NCBI GenBank assembly: GCA_028565635.1
Contig: JAOXYB010065945.1
Coordinates: 1-24,506 of the forward strand
Source of the DNA: Phoronis ovalis
Lineage: Eukaryota > Phoronida > Phoronidae
Direction of reading: 5' to 3'
DNA length: 24,506 nt
Shown: positions 1 through 9,376 of the stretch, in pieces
How positions within the stretch are numbered: position 1 is the first letter of the stretch
Layout of the letters: the number at the start of each line of letters is the position of its first letter
The notes under the pieces: generated by a model
Told to the model about the DNA's origin: nothing
Database searches by the model: none
Seen by the model: the letters and a program-made list of their open reading frames with translations, nothing else
Position numbers and translations under genes: made by a program

Positions 1-439
1 CAACTGGATGGAAGAGAGCGTGAGTAATTTTTCCGAGTGTTTCTCCGTGACTTTTCGATCAGCTGGGAGGGATGTGTAGTCTGGACATGGTATTCATGGT
101 AAGCTGAATCACTGTAACATATAATGTATTAATGGCATGTCTAGGTTGTTACATCATAGACAAGGTTACTTCAATTAAAGACCAATCCGTGCAAAAAATA
201 ACAACATAACTGCTTTGTCATCGTTTGGATATACTCAGTGTGTGTAAACTTTTTGAGGAACGTACGTGTCAGTGAAATAAGTGTTCAAAAAGTTGGGATG
301 CTTCTAGCTTTTCAAAATATTTAATTACAAATTAATTACTAACACTTTATAATCAAGATCACAATGTACTTGTTTAAAATGCCATGAATATTTTATAGTT
401 CTCATTCAACAAAAACAACCAGACAAGCAACCATTCAAA
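1..439 (+). other. 5' flank / 5' UTR of the transporter gene
   Basis: No coding exon is supported here. A good donor-like site (AGC|GTGAGTAA, GT at 20-21) near the left edge could end a non-coding first exon, with splicing to an acceptor just before the ATG; the only nearby AG sites (around 421-426) have weak pyrimidine tracts, so this is not settled. No convincing TATA box was seen. Confidence 0.3.
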
Positions 440-668
440 ATGATGAAAAGCGGTGATGAGAAGAGGGCCGTATACGATGAGGAATATTATGAAAAAACAT
501 TACCGGTTGTGCGAGAAAGTCGTACATTTGTTACCATTTGTATCTTAGTTACGGAATTATGTGAACGACTGACCTATTATAGCATAAATGCTAACTTGGC
601 CATCTTCTTAACAGCTGTTTTACATTATGAAAGTGCTGATGCTGTTATTGTTAGTGGGGCTTTTGCAG
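440..668 (+). CDS. SLC15A4: SLC15A4-like exon 1 (start codon, TM1)
   Basis: Residues 1-76 plus one base (phase 1 donor, TTTGCAG|GTATTA). It holds a short acidic cytosolic N-terminus of about 29 residues, then TM1 with the ExxER proton-coupling motif (ELCERLTYYS). No EXXXLL-type lysosomal sorting motif is present in this N-terminus, unlike mammalian SLC15A4. Confidence 0.88.
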
Positions 669-3600
669 GTATTATACCTTATATATTTTTTTTTTCATAA
701 ATTATTTTGCTCAAAGAACATTTTCTAATAGGAAACATACAAAAATTTGAATTTACAATTTTTAAAAAAATTTTATGGAAGAAATTAAAGTATCTTTGCT
801 AATTTTCACATTAACATAATACAGTTCTAGAATCCACATTACTAAAATAACCATACAGCTTGATCCATATTTTGTTTAATATAACAGTTTGGTCTCTCGA
901 TATAGACATTGTTTAAAACAGATATGCAATCTTATCATCTAACTTTCTCATTTCTACTTTTAGGCACATGCTACTTTGTCCCTGTGTTTGGTGGCTGGGT
1001 TGCCGACTCTATATCTGGTCGGTACAATGCAATATTTGGAAGTGGAATGATATACCTAGTTGGTGCCATGCTATTACCAACTGCAGGATTTCAAGAAACA
1101 TTCCAATTTCAACTGAGTGATGTAAGAAAATCCTGTTTAATCTCAATTGTGCATTAACTGCTCTTATATATTGGAATAGTAATTTTGCAGATAAATATGG
1201 TATATCTATATAAAGTTACTCTGAACATATACATTACAGACACAAACATAATAATTTAACATATTTTTAAAAGTAGACTCTTGAATAAAACATGCTTTTG
1301 AATTGCAGCACGCTTTGCAGTGCTTACTGACAAATAGAACCCATATATATTGAACAGTCTGTTTTATCTTTTTCAGACTTTTAAACAAATCTACTTCTTA
1401 GTTGGATTGTTTTTGGTTGCCATAGGAACAGGTGGAATAAAGGCCAATGTTGGTCCTTTTGGTGCTCAACAACTTGAAGATCTAGGGCCTAAAGCTGTGC
1501 AATCATTCTTCAGATGGTAATTAACCTTATTCTATTTCAACAAATTTTAATTTGGACACTAATTTATATAAATTATAATCTGGTCTACAAGAAAAAAACA
1601 ATAAATGTCATGCTTACAAAACAATCTGTCATGTTATGACATTTCCACTTACCTCAGCTTTTTGCATGCTGTGCTAACTGACAAAAGTAGCAGAAAAGGT
1701 TGAGTTCTTAAATCCTAAAGATCACCTTCGCAAGTGCTGGTGACCTTAGGTGGATGCCTTACTGCTGGTGACCTCTTGTGGATACCATTGTTGCTGGCAA
1801 CCTCTGGTGAATGCCATTACTGCTTGTGACAACTAGTGAATGTCATCACTGCTGGGAACCTCTGGTGGCTGCCATACACTGCTGACGACTGCTGGTTGAT
1901 GCCATCATTGCTGGAAACCACTGATGGTTGTCACCACTTCTGCTGACCTCCGGTGGAGGCCAATTTTCAAATATTTTCTCATATTTAGCCAATGAATACT
2001 TAAAAAATATTATGAGAGCACACAACAAATTCACCTCCCATCCTTTATTAATGGGGGTAATGAGGTATTTCAACATTAAATAAAAATATAACCAAACTCA
2101 CCGATTTCAGATTTTCTAAAGGTTTTCATGTGCCTTCAAAGGAACTATTTTAGTGTTGTGGAAACCTTATTTCTTTTTCATAGGTTTCAGAAATTTTAAA
2201 TTTTGCATGTCATACCAACTGCCTTTAAAAGAATTATTCATTCAAAAATATTCCGGTATTAAATTGCAGGAAATAATTACTTTGTTTTTCTGTTTAATAG
2301 GTATTACTGGTTTATAAATGTAGGCTCTGCTATTGCATTTGCTTTTGTTGCCTATGTTCAGCAAGAAATCAGTTTCTTTTGGGGATATCTCATACCTGCT
2401 CTATCTATAGTATTAGCAATGGTCATGTTTATCCTTGCCAGAAGTAGATATATTGAACATGCAACTGAAGGTAAGAAACATCTGTCAGTACTGGAAAGTT
2501 CCAGTTTGTTTATATTGTTAACAAGAAAGCATATATGCAAAATATAATTTTCAGATATATCTGGAAATGCAATATTTTGCATGAAAATCTGTTTAGACAT
2601 GCACATCCTTGCCAGCAGTGAATACTTGAAATCACTCCAGAAGTAACTCTGTAACACCATTTAACTCATTGCAGGAAGTGTTCTTACAAAATCAGCAAAC
2701 ATGATATGGGAAGCTTCACGAAATCGTGATCATAACATATACAAAGTTGAATCTTTTATGGATCGTGCTAAGGAGAGTAATGGTGGCTCTTATACTAGTG
2801 CTGAAGTTGAAGGCATGAAAAGTGTTGGTCGAGTAATTCCAGTGTTCGTTACAATGATTATGTACTGGACAATTTACAATCAGGTTTGTGTGAAATTTTA
2901 AACATAAAATGAATACTACAGACTATTACGTACCCAGTTGAACTAAAAAAAATACTTGGGCTTACCATGAATGTATTATGTGGTTACAACACCCTGTCCT
3001 CGCTGGTGCCCTCTTGTGCGGATATTTGCTACCTTTTGTAATAAACTCTTTTGAATAGATATGCTAAATTAAACAAGGTAATTTGAACCTAGTGTGTGAC
3101 TGCAATTTTTTAAATGTGAGTATTTAAAAAAGGAAAATCTGTGAAATAAATCATTCATTTGTAGTTTCATTGATTCATATTTCAGATGCAGAGCACATTT
3201 TTACTTCAAGGGGAAAGAATGAATCTTTTGCTTGGTACTTTAAAGCTACCGGCAGCATCTTTAAACTTGTTCAACACAATAATTATCCTTATTCTTGTTC
3301 CCATTGTTGATCGATTGATATTTCCATTGTTAGCAAAATTTGACAAAAAGCCAACTCAGCTTCAAAGAATTGGTAAGTTTATATGTAACAGTTGTTAATT
3401 ACATGGTTTTGGAAGTAATATAATTCACCTTTTGACTACACAGTGAGCAACACTTATTTTCCATGTGCTCTATCTTGTGTTGAAGACACCTCTTCCTTGG
3501 TTAAAACAATAGACAGAAATGCTTTCCATGTATTGGATTGGACAAAGTTTCAATTAATACATTTATTTTTTCTACAAATGTAGCTAAGTCATAAAGCACT

Positions 3601-5127
3601 ATAAGGCAATTATGTATGATATACAAATATCAAAAATTTAAATTCTTACAGCAAGCAAGCAAATATTTTAAAAAATTTTATCTTGTTTGAAATTTTAAAA
3701 ATTCAAAAATTTTGTGCAATTCTGTCATTATTCATATAGATCATTCATCTGTTGTTTTTTTTTAAATTACTGTAATAATTAAAAAATAATTTATGGTTGT
3801 AATTATGCCATCAATTTGTTCTTTTTACTTTAAGGATTTGGGCTGTTTCTAGCTGCTATTTCAGTTGCTGTTGCTGGCATTTTGGAAATTTATAGGAAAC
3901 AAGATTTAGCGACAAATGGAGGGTTTTCACAAGAAGTTGCAGGGATATATTATAATTCTTCTAACTTGACTGTAATGCTGCAGATACCGCAATTTGTTGT
4001 GATTGGTGCTAGTGAAGTATTTGCAAGTATTACAGGTATAATTCTTGACAAAGATATAGTAAATCATACAGTAATTTTGATAATTAAAAAACTTTATTTT
4101 TGGAAAATGTTCATTTATTTAAAATAATACCTTGTGGGAAAAAAATCCAAAATGTGTTGTCATAGGCTTTCAACTTGCTAGCTATTTGCAGAATAAGGAT
4201 AATTGTAAATTACTATAATTAGAGCTAACAAATATATTTTATGGTGTTGTTAATTTTGTACAATCTGGCATCACCTGGTATGACTGCTTGATTCACAGCA
4301 GATGGTTATATTTTTATTGCCTTAAAATTGCATTTTACTAATTAAAAGTAGTTATTAAATATATGTACATTTATGTATGGATGGATATGGCTGAAGTGAT
4401 GTAACTATCATATGTTGAAAAAGCTGTTTTTTTCCTCTAGGCTTGGAATTTGCATACTCTCAGTCTCCTACTGAACTTCAAGGAGTAGTGATGGGTTTGT
4501 TTCTTCTCACAACTGGCTTAGGATTTTATCTAGGATCTGCTCTTATAGCAATAGTAAATGCGGCAACGGTCACTGGTAAGAATTGTAGATATTCATCATT
4601 TTCTTTTTTATTATGGTTCAAAGCATGTTTTAATTTCTCAACAAGGCTTGCTTAGTTTTTACACCATGGCAGTTATCTGAATCAAACATTAATAAAGTTG
4701 TTGATGTTGCAACACTGTGGATACATAACACTTTTAACAAAAAATGTCATGGTACATTGTCCACTTCCCTGACACCAGTCTCGTCAATTTGTGAGCTAGT
4801 AAAAAAAACTAGATTATGAAGTGTATTGTATAAGACAGCTGTGGCTAACAGTTATATTTAAAATTTTTAGCTAAGTGGATGCCCAATGAAATTAACGATG
4901 GTTATGTGGAATACTATTTCTTCCTGTTATCTGGACTCATGCTTCTAGATTTCATTGCGTTTTTATTTGTTGCCTCTTGGTACAAGTATGCCCCCTCATC
5001 ACAAGAAATTATGGAATCAGAATCCAGCAGTCTGTTACTGAAGCAGGATGAGGATGCAACTCACATGAAGTCAAAAGTAGATATGTATGGCAGTTTTCAA
5101 AAGGATAGTTCATCAACGAAGTTATAG
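440..5127 (+). CDS. SLC15A4: SLC15A4-like peptide/histidine transporter, complete, nine exons
   Basis: Proton-coupled oligopeptide transporter family (SLC15/PTR2), PHT1 branch; in animals these proteins export histidine and di/tripeptides from endolysosomes. Exons: 440-668, 964-1121, 1377-1516, 2301-2470, 2675-2883, 3186-3372, 3835-4035, 4441-4575, 4871-5127. All introns are GT-AG, and the joined frame is 1686 nt, 561 residues plus TAG, close to the ~577 of the human protein. Visible motifs: ExxER (E39-R43, ELCER), GIKANVGPFGA (149-159), FFRWYYWFINVGS (173-185), YWTIYNQ near 296-302, a SEVFAS/GLEFAYSQ block (424-439) with the conserved Glu at 425. About twelve membrane segments are expected from the family. 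NSS (405) and NLT (408) are possible glycosylation sequons in a loop. The start is the first ATG of two adjacent ATGs, preceded by AAA. SLC15A3 is the nearest alternative; the long cytosolic tail and overall match favour SLC15A4. Confidence 0.88.
964..1121 (+). CDS. SLC15A4: SLC15A4-like exon 2
   Basis: Enters in phase 1 after a pyrimidine-rich acceptor (CTACTTTTAG) and leaves in phase 0 at GAT|GTAAGA. It encodes residues 77-129, including PVFGGWVADSISGRYNAI, the conserved loop between TM2 and TM3 (GG-x-x-AD in the family). Confidence 0.88.
1377..1516 (+). CDS. SLC15A4: SLC15A4-like exon 3 (PTR2 signature)
   Basis: Residues 130-175 plus two bases; acceptor TTTTTCAG, donor GATG|GTAATT. It contains GTGGIKANVGPFGAQQ, the hallmark PTR2-family segment, and the beginning of the FFRWYYWFINVGS block that is completed by the next exon. 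Confidence 0.9.
1736..1960. repeat. 29-bp minisatellite, about 7.7 diverged copies
   Basis: Seven consecutive units of 28-30 bp plus a partial eighth, each beginning GCTGG/GCTGA/GCTTG. A consensus unit reads GCTGGNAACCTCTGGTG followed by AATGCCATTACT. It lies in the third intron (1517-2300) of the transporter gene. Units differ at several positions each, so the array is old rather than freshly expanded. Confidence 0.85.
2301..2470 (+). CDS. SLC15A4: SLC15A4-like exon 4
   Basis: Completes WYYWFINVGS and adds hydrophobic segments up to residue 232, ending in the basic loop ARSRYIEHATE. Acceptor TGTTTAATAG, donor GAAG|GTAAGA in phase 1. Confidence 0.88.
2675..2883 (+). CDS. SLC15A4: SLC15A4-like exon 5 (central cytosolic loop, TM7 start)
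   Basis: Residues 233-302. It encodes the polar cytosolic loop with KSANMIWEASRNRD and then VIPVFVTMIMYWTIYNQ, the TM7 segment that lines the substrate site in the family. Acceptor CATTGCAG, donor CAG|GTTTGT in phase 0. Confidence 0.87.
3002..3018. repeat. Isolated half-unit resembling the intron-3 minisatellite
   Basis: GCTGGTGCCCTCTTGTG in the fifth intron (2884-3185) matches 16 of 17 bases of the start of the second minisatellite unit (1764-1792). It may be a dispersed copy of the same sequence family; a 17-bp match could also be chance. Confidence 0.35.
3186..3372 (+). CDS. SLC15A4: SLC15A4-like exon 6
   Basis: Residues 303-364, starting MQSTFLLQGERMN, a close match to the QMQSTY-type segment of SLC15A4 after TM7. 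It then gives a hydrophobic helix with ILVPIVDRLIFP. Acceptor ATATTTCAG, donor ATTG|GTAAGT in phase 1. Confidence 0.88.
3835..4035 (+). CDS. SLC15A4: SLC15A4-like exon 7 (TM9-TM10)
   Basis: Residues 365-431. It includes a luminal loop with two N-glycosylation sequons (NSS, NLT) and QIPQFVVIGASEVFASI, whose Glu (E425) corresponds to the conserved TM10 acidic residue. The acceptor is TTTACTTTAAG; the AAG ending is less usual than CAG/TAG. Donor ACAG|GTATAA. Confidence 0.86.
4441..4575 (+). CDS. SLC15A4: SLC15A4-like exon 8 (TM11)
   Basis: Residues 432-476. GLEFAYSQSP at the start matches the conserved EFAYS-x-(A/S)-P motif, and MGLFLLTTGLGFYLGSAL is the next membrane helix. Acceptor TTTCCTCTAG, donor ACTG|GTAAGA in phase 1. 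Confidence 0.88.
4871..5127 (+). CDS. SLC15A4: SLC15A4-like exon 9 (TM12, cytosolic tail, stop)
   Basis: Residues 477-561 and TAG. YYFFLLSGLMLLDFIAFLFV is the last membrane helix. The tail is Ser/Asp-rich and includes E527-SSS-LL532, an exact EXXXLL acidic dileucine pattern. Confidence 0.88.
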
Positions 5128-5310
5128 CACAATTTTTTTTTGTTGTAGTGTGTTATTACTGTTTGTGACTTTATTATATTCATTGTTGATTGTGCTTTGT
5201 CATTTGATTTGTGACTTCATGCACATTCACATACTTGTACAGTAGAGCTGGTGTTGCTACAATACAATATGGTTTAAATTACTCAGAAAAATTAACTAGT
5301 ACCTATTACC

Positions 5311-5455
5311 ACTGGTGGATCCAGGATTTTCCTCAAATTGCAAAACTATTTTCTCTACAAGCAAAAAAACAAGATTCATTTTCCAGAAGGGAACACGGAG
5401 CTTTGGAAAGGGATCAGGCTCTTTTCAGAAGGTGGGCATATGCCCCCTAAATCTG
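5311..5455. mobile_element. Possible old transposon/SINE remnant in the transporter 3' UTR
   Basis: The block starts CTGGTGGATCCAGGATTTT and ends in GCCCCCTAAATCTG. Such G/C-rich edges (a 'GGATCCAGG' start and 'CCCCCTAAAT' end) recall dispersed non-autonomous repeats in invertebrate genomes, and the block is richer in GC than its surroundings. No intact inverted repeat or target duplication could be seen, so the assignment is tentative. Confidence 0.3.
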
Positions 5456-5622
5456 ACATTGATTAGAATAATACCTGTCAGCCACTTGTTCTCCTAATGA
5501 TAGTAATGTGATGTCACTTACTAAGAGAACATACACTAGCTGTTTCATGATAACAAGAATGCATATCAATGATAACTGTGAATTTAATTATAATACCTCT
5601 TGTGGCCTTAGGGCTATTCAAG

Positions 5623-5628
5623 AATAAA
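5623..5628 (+). promoter_or_regulatory. Poly(A) signal AATAAA
   Basis: Perfect AATAAA about 500 nt after the transporter stop codon, the first on the + strand in the 3' flank. A further hexamer at 5913-5918 is an alternative. Assignment rests on position only. Confidence 0.45.
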
Positions 5629-5650
5629 CTGAATTGAATTGCCAAATGTA

Positions 5651-7478
5651 ATAATAGCATTCTGATATATATGTTGAACAATTTTATTGATTGTTACTTT
5701 GTATAGGGATATACAGTTATCTCTTAAATTATTAATATATTATATATCAAATTGATAATTTGTTTTTAGTTAGCTGCAGTTGTAACTATATTTACTATTT
5801 TACTACAATAGCTTTCTGAGTTGATGTTGTCTAGTAAATCAAGGTGTTGGGAATTGGGACCATGTTTTTTTTTTCTATTTTATAAATATTGAAGGATTTT
5901 TTTAAATATCTAAATAAACTTGATGGGATGCCATGTTTCTATATTTTAGGGCAAAATTTTGTAAAAAAATTTTGAGTGTATTATTTTCTTATATTTAAAG
6001 TGGAAAGCAATAACTGATAAATGTGTCTGTGATATTAACTGAAAATGTTAAAATTTATTTCATTACCATACATTATGAACAAAGTTTAATAACCTTGTTA
6101 ATAATTGAGACTGGATAATTTTTATGTAATTGTTTATTCTGGAAATTTTATTAAATATATTTCGTCAAAACTGAATATTTTAGCACTATTAGTCTATTTC
6201 AGAGTATGATATTCATTAACCATATCGCTTTGATTGTTTAGAAGACTATTTGCATGCACTTGGTGGAGCTACTGGTTGCAAACTCACATTTTCTCAGCAT
6301 GTCGTGTTCTACGAATTGTGCGAATGTGGAGAATTACATAACAGTTCGCTCATAAAATGCAGCATGCTGGGAAAATTCAATGGGTCCACAGTGGTCTACT
6401 GTTTTGCATGAATTATCATAGATATTCAGTGCATGACAAGAAAAGTCAGAAGTACCTGTAATAACTATCTTGCCCAATAGAGCCCAATACAGCCACTTTT
6501 GTTCATCTTTCCATGAACATGAAGCTAGAAACCAAAAAGACGAAATACAGAGTGTAAGAGGTGATAACGAAATGATGCAAACAGGGAAACAAAATCAAAC
6601 AAGATTACTTATTAATGCAGATACTGAGCATATTTATTCGTATCCTTCAAAATTATTACTAGCTGAAAGCATTTTATAGAGTATCAACCCATAAACATTA
6701 CATTTAATGAAGAATTGAGTAAAATAAATAAATTGAAAATATATAATTCCATTTAGGTTGTTGCATGAATGCAACTATACCATGTTAAACATAATGTTTG
6801 CTCTTAGGCTTCAATTAAAATGATTTGCATGAATCTGCATGAATACAAGCATTGAAAAGCCAGGGTTATTTTTATAACAAATGACAACATACAACCTGTT
6901 TTCTTTTTATGTTTTATCTGTTAATGTATTGTTCAACCTGTTTTTACCCACCTTAACTGTAGTCTAGTTGCAACTATCCTACTGCTTGATAACTAAAATC
7001 ATGCACCATATTTTGAAACCAGTGAGCATATTGGAAAAATGCTTGAATAATCAACGATAATTATTCATCAGGAAAGTTAGAAGTGGTGAATTTTGGCTTT
7101 TAGATACCTGTTGCATACATTTCATTTAAATCACATAGCTACAAAACTGACAACACAATTATCTATAAAGGAGTGAAACTACAAGCGATACTAGAACTTT
7201 TTGGTTTACATCAGTTTATGTATAACTTAAATTATAGTACATTTTACAATATTTACAAAAGAATATATTTCATAAAACGAACAAAGAATTTAAAATAGTT
7301 CATACATAATAAATTTAAATAATTTAAATTGATAAAATCTGATATAATACAATATGCATCACATTTTGTAAGTGTGACTAAGTTTAACAAAATTCATATT
7401 AAAGAAGCTATTCAGCTATTTCAATCAACTTCAAACACTACAGAGATATACTGATGTTAAAATGCAAAACTTGAAGCA
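5651..7478. other. Spacer between convergent genes
   Basis: Mostly AT-rich non-coding sequence. Exceptions are a GC-richer patch at about 6246-6420 containing the palindrome at 6289-6375, and AATAAA hexamers at 6723-6732 on the + strand. The frame at 6470-6679 has only a TTG start and no recognisable domain, so it was not called. Confidence 0.5.
6289..6375. repeat. Imperfect palindrome / potential hairpin
   Basis: The left arm begins TTTTCTCAGCATGTCG and the reverse complement of the right arm begins TTTTCCCAGCATGCTG. The arms run toward a centre near 6332 and differ largely by transitions, so an RNA copy of the + strand could pair with many G-U wobbles over roughly 30 positions. It could be a palindromic transposon fragment or a precursor hairpin. 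Confidence 0.6.
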
Positions 7479-7586
7479 TCATGACTTGTAGACATACTTA
7501 TTATACTCCTCCATCATACGCTTGGCAAGTGCAGTGTAGAAGTGTAGAGTCAAGTACAAAGATGGATCAGTCATTAATAATAAATC
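7479..7586 (-). CDS. Isolated terminal-exon-like frame, unknown protein
   Basis: Reading leftward from 7586, a good acceptor (GTTAATCCTACTCTAG) is followed by 35 open codons and TGA, in phase 0. The peptide begins DLLLMTDPSLYLTLHFY, continues TALAKRMMEEYNKYV and ends in YKS. Its composition is protein-like (amphipathic, charged C-terminus). I do not recognise it. The pattern DPxL...F..LA.R faintly recalls the final helix of cyclic-nucleotide-binding domains, a guess only. It lies 1.6 kb beyond the RIM stop on the same strand, and I found no upstream partner exon between 7587 and 9154. It may be an alternative last exon, the end of another gene, a pseudogene fragment or chance. Confidence 0.35.
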   Translation of the reverse strand, partial: DLLLMTDPSLYLTLHFYTALAKRMMEEYNKYVYKS

Positions 7587-9154
7587 CTAGAGTAGGATTA
7601 ACAACTCTTGAACCATCAAAAAATTTTAAAATATCAGTTTTTTAGAAAATCTTGCAGTGTCCCAAAGCCAGTAAACACGATTTTTATAAAATAGTGCAAA
7701 AAAAGGGAAAATCTCCAAAAACACTCACTTTAACTTGTTGCCACGGTTATTTTGTGCAGGATTATAAAATATAGGTATTAAGCAATACCACTTTTACTGC
7801 CAAACAATAAATGTAGATTGTGATAAACATGATCATGGTACTTAAGAGAATCATCTACAACAAAAAAATATGTTAATAATGTAAAATAGAAGGCAATATT
7901 GATCATTGTTATAATGAAAACAGTTTATTTGAATCTCCCAAATCTATTTTTTTTTACTTTTATTAAACTGTAATACCCAAACATAGGTCTTTGTACAATT
8001 TCACTCCTTTCAAAAGTGACACAATTAAGTCATGGACAGAATGATAACTATAAAATGCAATCAAGTAAAGGGTATTTAAAATGAAGAGAAAAACATGTCA
8101 CAAACTATCCTATCAAAAAGCAATATGTACAAAAAGTACTAAAACACACCAAACCCAAACAATATGTGAACAAAATATATCAAAATGACCAGAGGAAAAA
8201 GCAGCAGTTTATAAACTAACAGCAATGCTAGAGATTCCAATCTATATTTTATGCACTAATCTCACAACATTATCCGGGTATGTAAAACCCAAAACACTAC
8301 ATTCATATTTACTACACGCTAAATAAGTTCCCGTTTTGGCAAAAGCAACCACGAAAGTGATTCAAGTTGTAAGAGTTTCTATAGATATGTAATTCTGATT
8401 AAAATTTTGGCCCGAAAGTATTCTCATAATAGAAGGTCCAACTCTGTACTAAGTATTTAAAAAGTCCCCATGACACCAGAGTTTCATAAATTTTTGCTGG
8501 AATATCATGCGATCACAAGAACAGTTCTTTTTCACATGGTCAACTTATATTACTTGCACAGAAGTTTCTGCCAGAAGCAAACTTTATTATATATGGCAAA
8601 AATCGCCACTAAAATCTGAACAAACTGTGGCATTGTTATAACACTTTTTCGGTACCAGTCGCCAAATCTACATATACAATGTATTATCAAAGTTTAATGT
8701 TATTTAAGCATATAATAGTTACAATCTTATATTTACAAAATAAAGAATTTAATACATTTTACCAGTATTGTCATCCTATTTTAGATCTAAAATGTTCTTG
8801 AGCAGCTGTTTCGTAATAAATACAGTATACTTACTAAGCCTTTAACTTGCCAATAATGATATATAATAAAAACTCCATAATGATTGTAAAATTTAGGTGT
8901 TTGTAAGCAACATTTAATTTATGAATGTTTGCATGTGACATATAGGAACTATATATAATAACAGACAAAAACTGTGACACTCTTACAAATGTCAACTCTG
9001 CATTACAGAGTGACATGCACAGATTTTGTTAGCAAATAAATATAGACACCATAAATCAAGGATTCAGCGTTTACACGTATGTTCTGACTTGTTCCCATAA
9101 TGTTTATAAATAAAGCAAAAGGACATCTAAAAATCTATACTTTCATTACTTTTG
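7587..9154 (-). other. 3' flank / likely 3' UTR of the RIM gene
   Basis: AT-rich non-coding sequence downstream of the RIM stop codon. Candidate poly(A) signals on the - strand are ATTAAA at 8918-8913 and AATAAA at 8588-8583 (further AATAAA at 7964-7959 and 7929-7924). No coding exon was recognised on either strand. Confidence 0.45.
8583..8588 (-). promoter_or_regulatory. Candidate poly(A) signal for RIM
   Basis: TTTATT on the + strand reads AATAAA on the - strand, about 570 nt after the RIM stop; it is the first canonical hexamer I found. Synaptic-gene 3' UTRs can be long, so the more distal hexamers are equally possible. Confidence 0.3.
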
Positions 9155-9376
9155 CTATGAAAGGAAATTCATGCTTCCTCCAAATGAACTATCTAATGAT
9201 GTAAGGGAGCCACCATATGATCCATGGCGGCCATGGTGCCCAGCTAAGGATGATGTTGTATACAGCTTATACCAGCCAATGACAATGTTAGACAAATCAA
9301 GTTGATCCAAGCTGATTTGTACAATGCCCATGAAGGTTTTCCTATCCATACGTCCATAGTCACCCCAAACAGTAAC
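9155..9376 (-). CDS. Rim: RIM terminal exon R (C2B end, stop)
   Basis: VTVWGDYGRMDRKTFMG and DLSNIVIGWYKLYTTSSL are hallmark C-terminal RIM C2B sequences. The tail beyond is Gly/Ser/His-rich and ends MNFLS before TAG (9157-9155). Acceptor TATTTCTAG. Confidence 0.96.
   Translation of the reverse strand, partial: VTVWGDYGRMDRKTFMGIVQISLDQLDLSNIVIGWYKLYTTSSLAGHHGRHGSYGGSLTSLDSSFGGSMNFLS

Larger units (their letters stand above)
5128..5650 (+). other. Likely 3' UTR of the transporter gene
   Basis: Non-coding sequence after the TAG. It includes a GC-richer block (5311-5455) that looks like a repeat remnant, and then the best early poly(A) signal at 5623-5628. The true 3' end could be further down, as other AATAAA hexamers occur at 5913 and 6723. 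Confidence 0.5.

Noticed and set aside
1603-1644. Short inverted repeat AAATGTCAT / ATGACATTT in transporter intron 3
   Set aside because: Nine-base arms with a long AT-rich loop are expected by chance in this composition.
6246-6414. 56-codon + strand open frame starting after TTGTTTAG (EDYLHALGGATGCKLTFSQH...)
   Set aside because: It coincides with the imperfect palindrome, has no start codon near its beginning and no recognisable domain; better explained as repeat-derived sequence.
6470-6679. 69-codon + strand open frame in the spacer
   Set aside because: Only a TTG start, no splice context, no recognisable motif; consistent with chance in AT-rich DNA.
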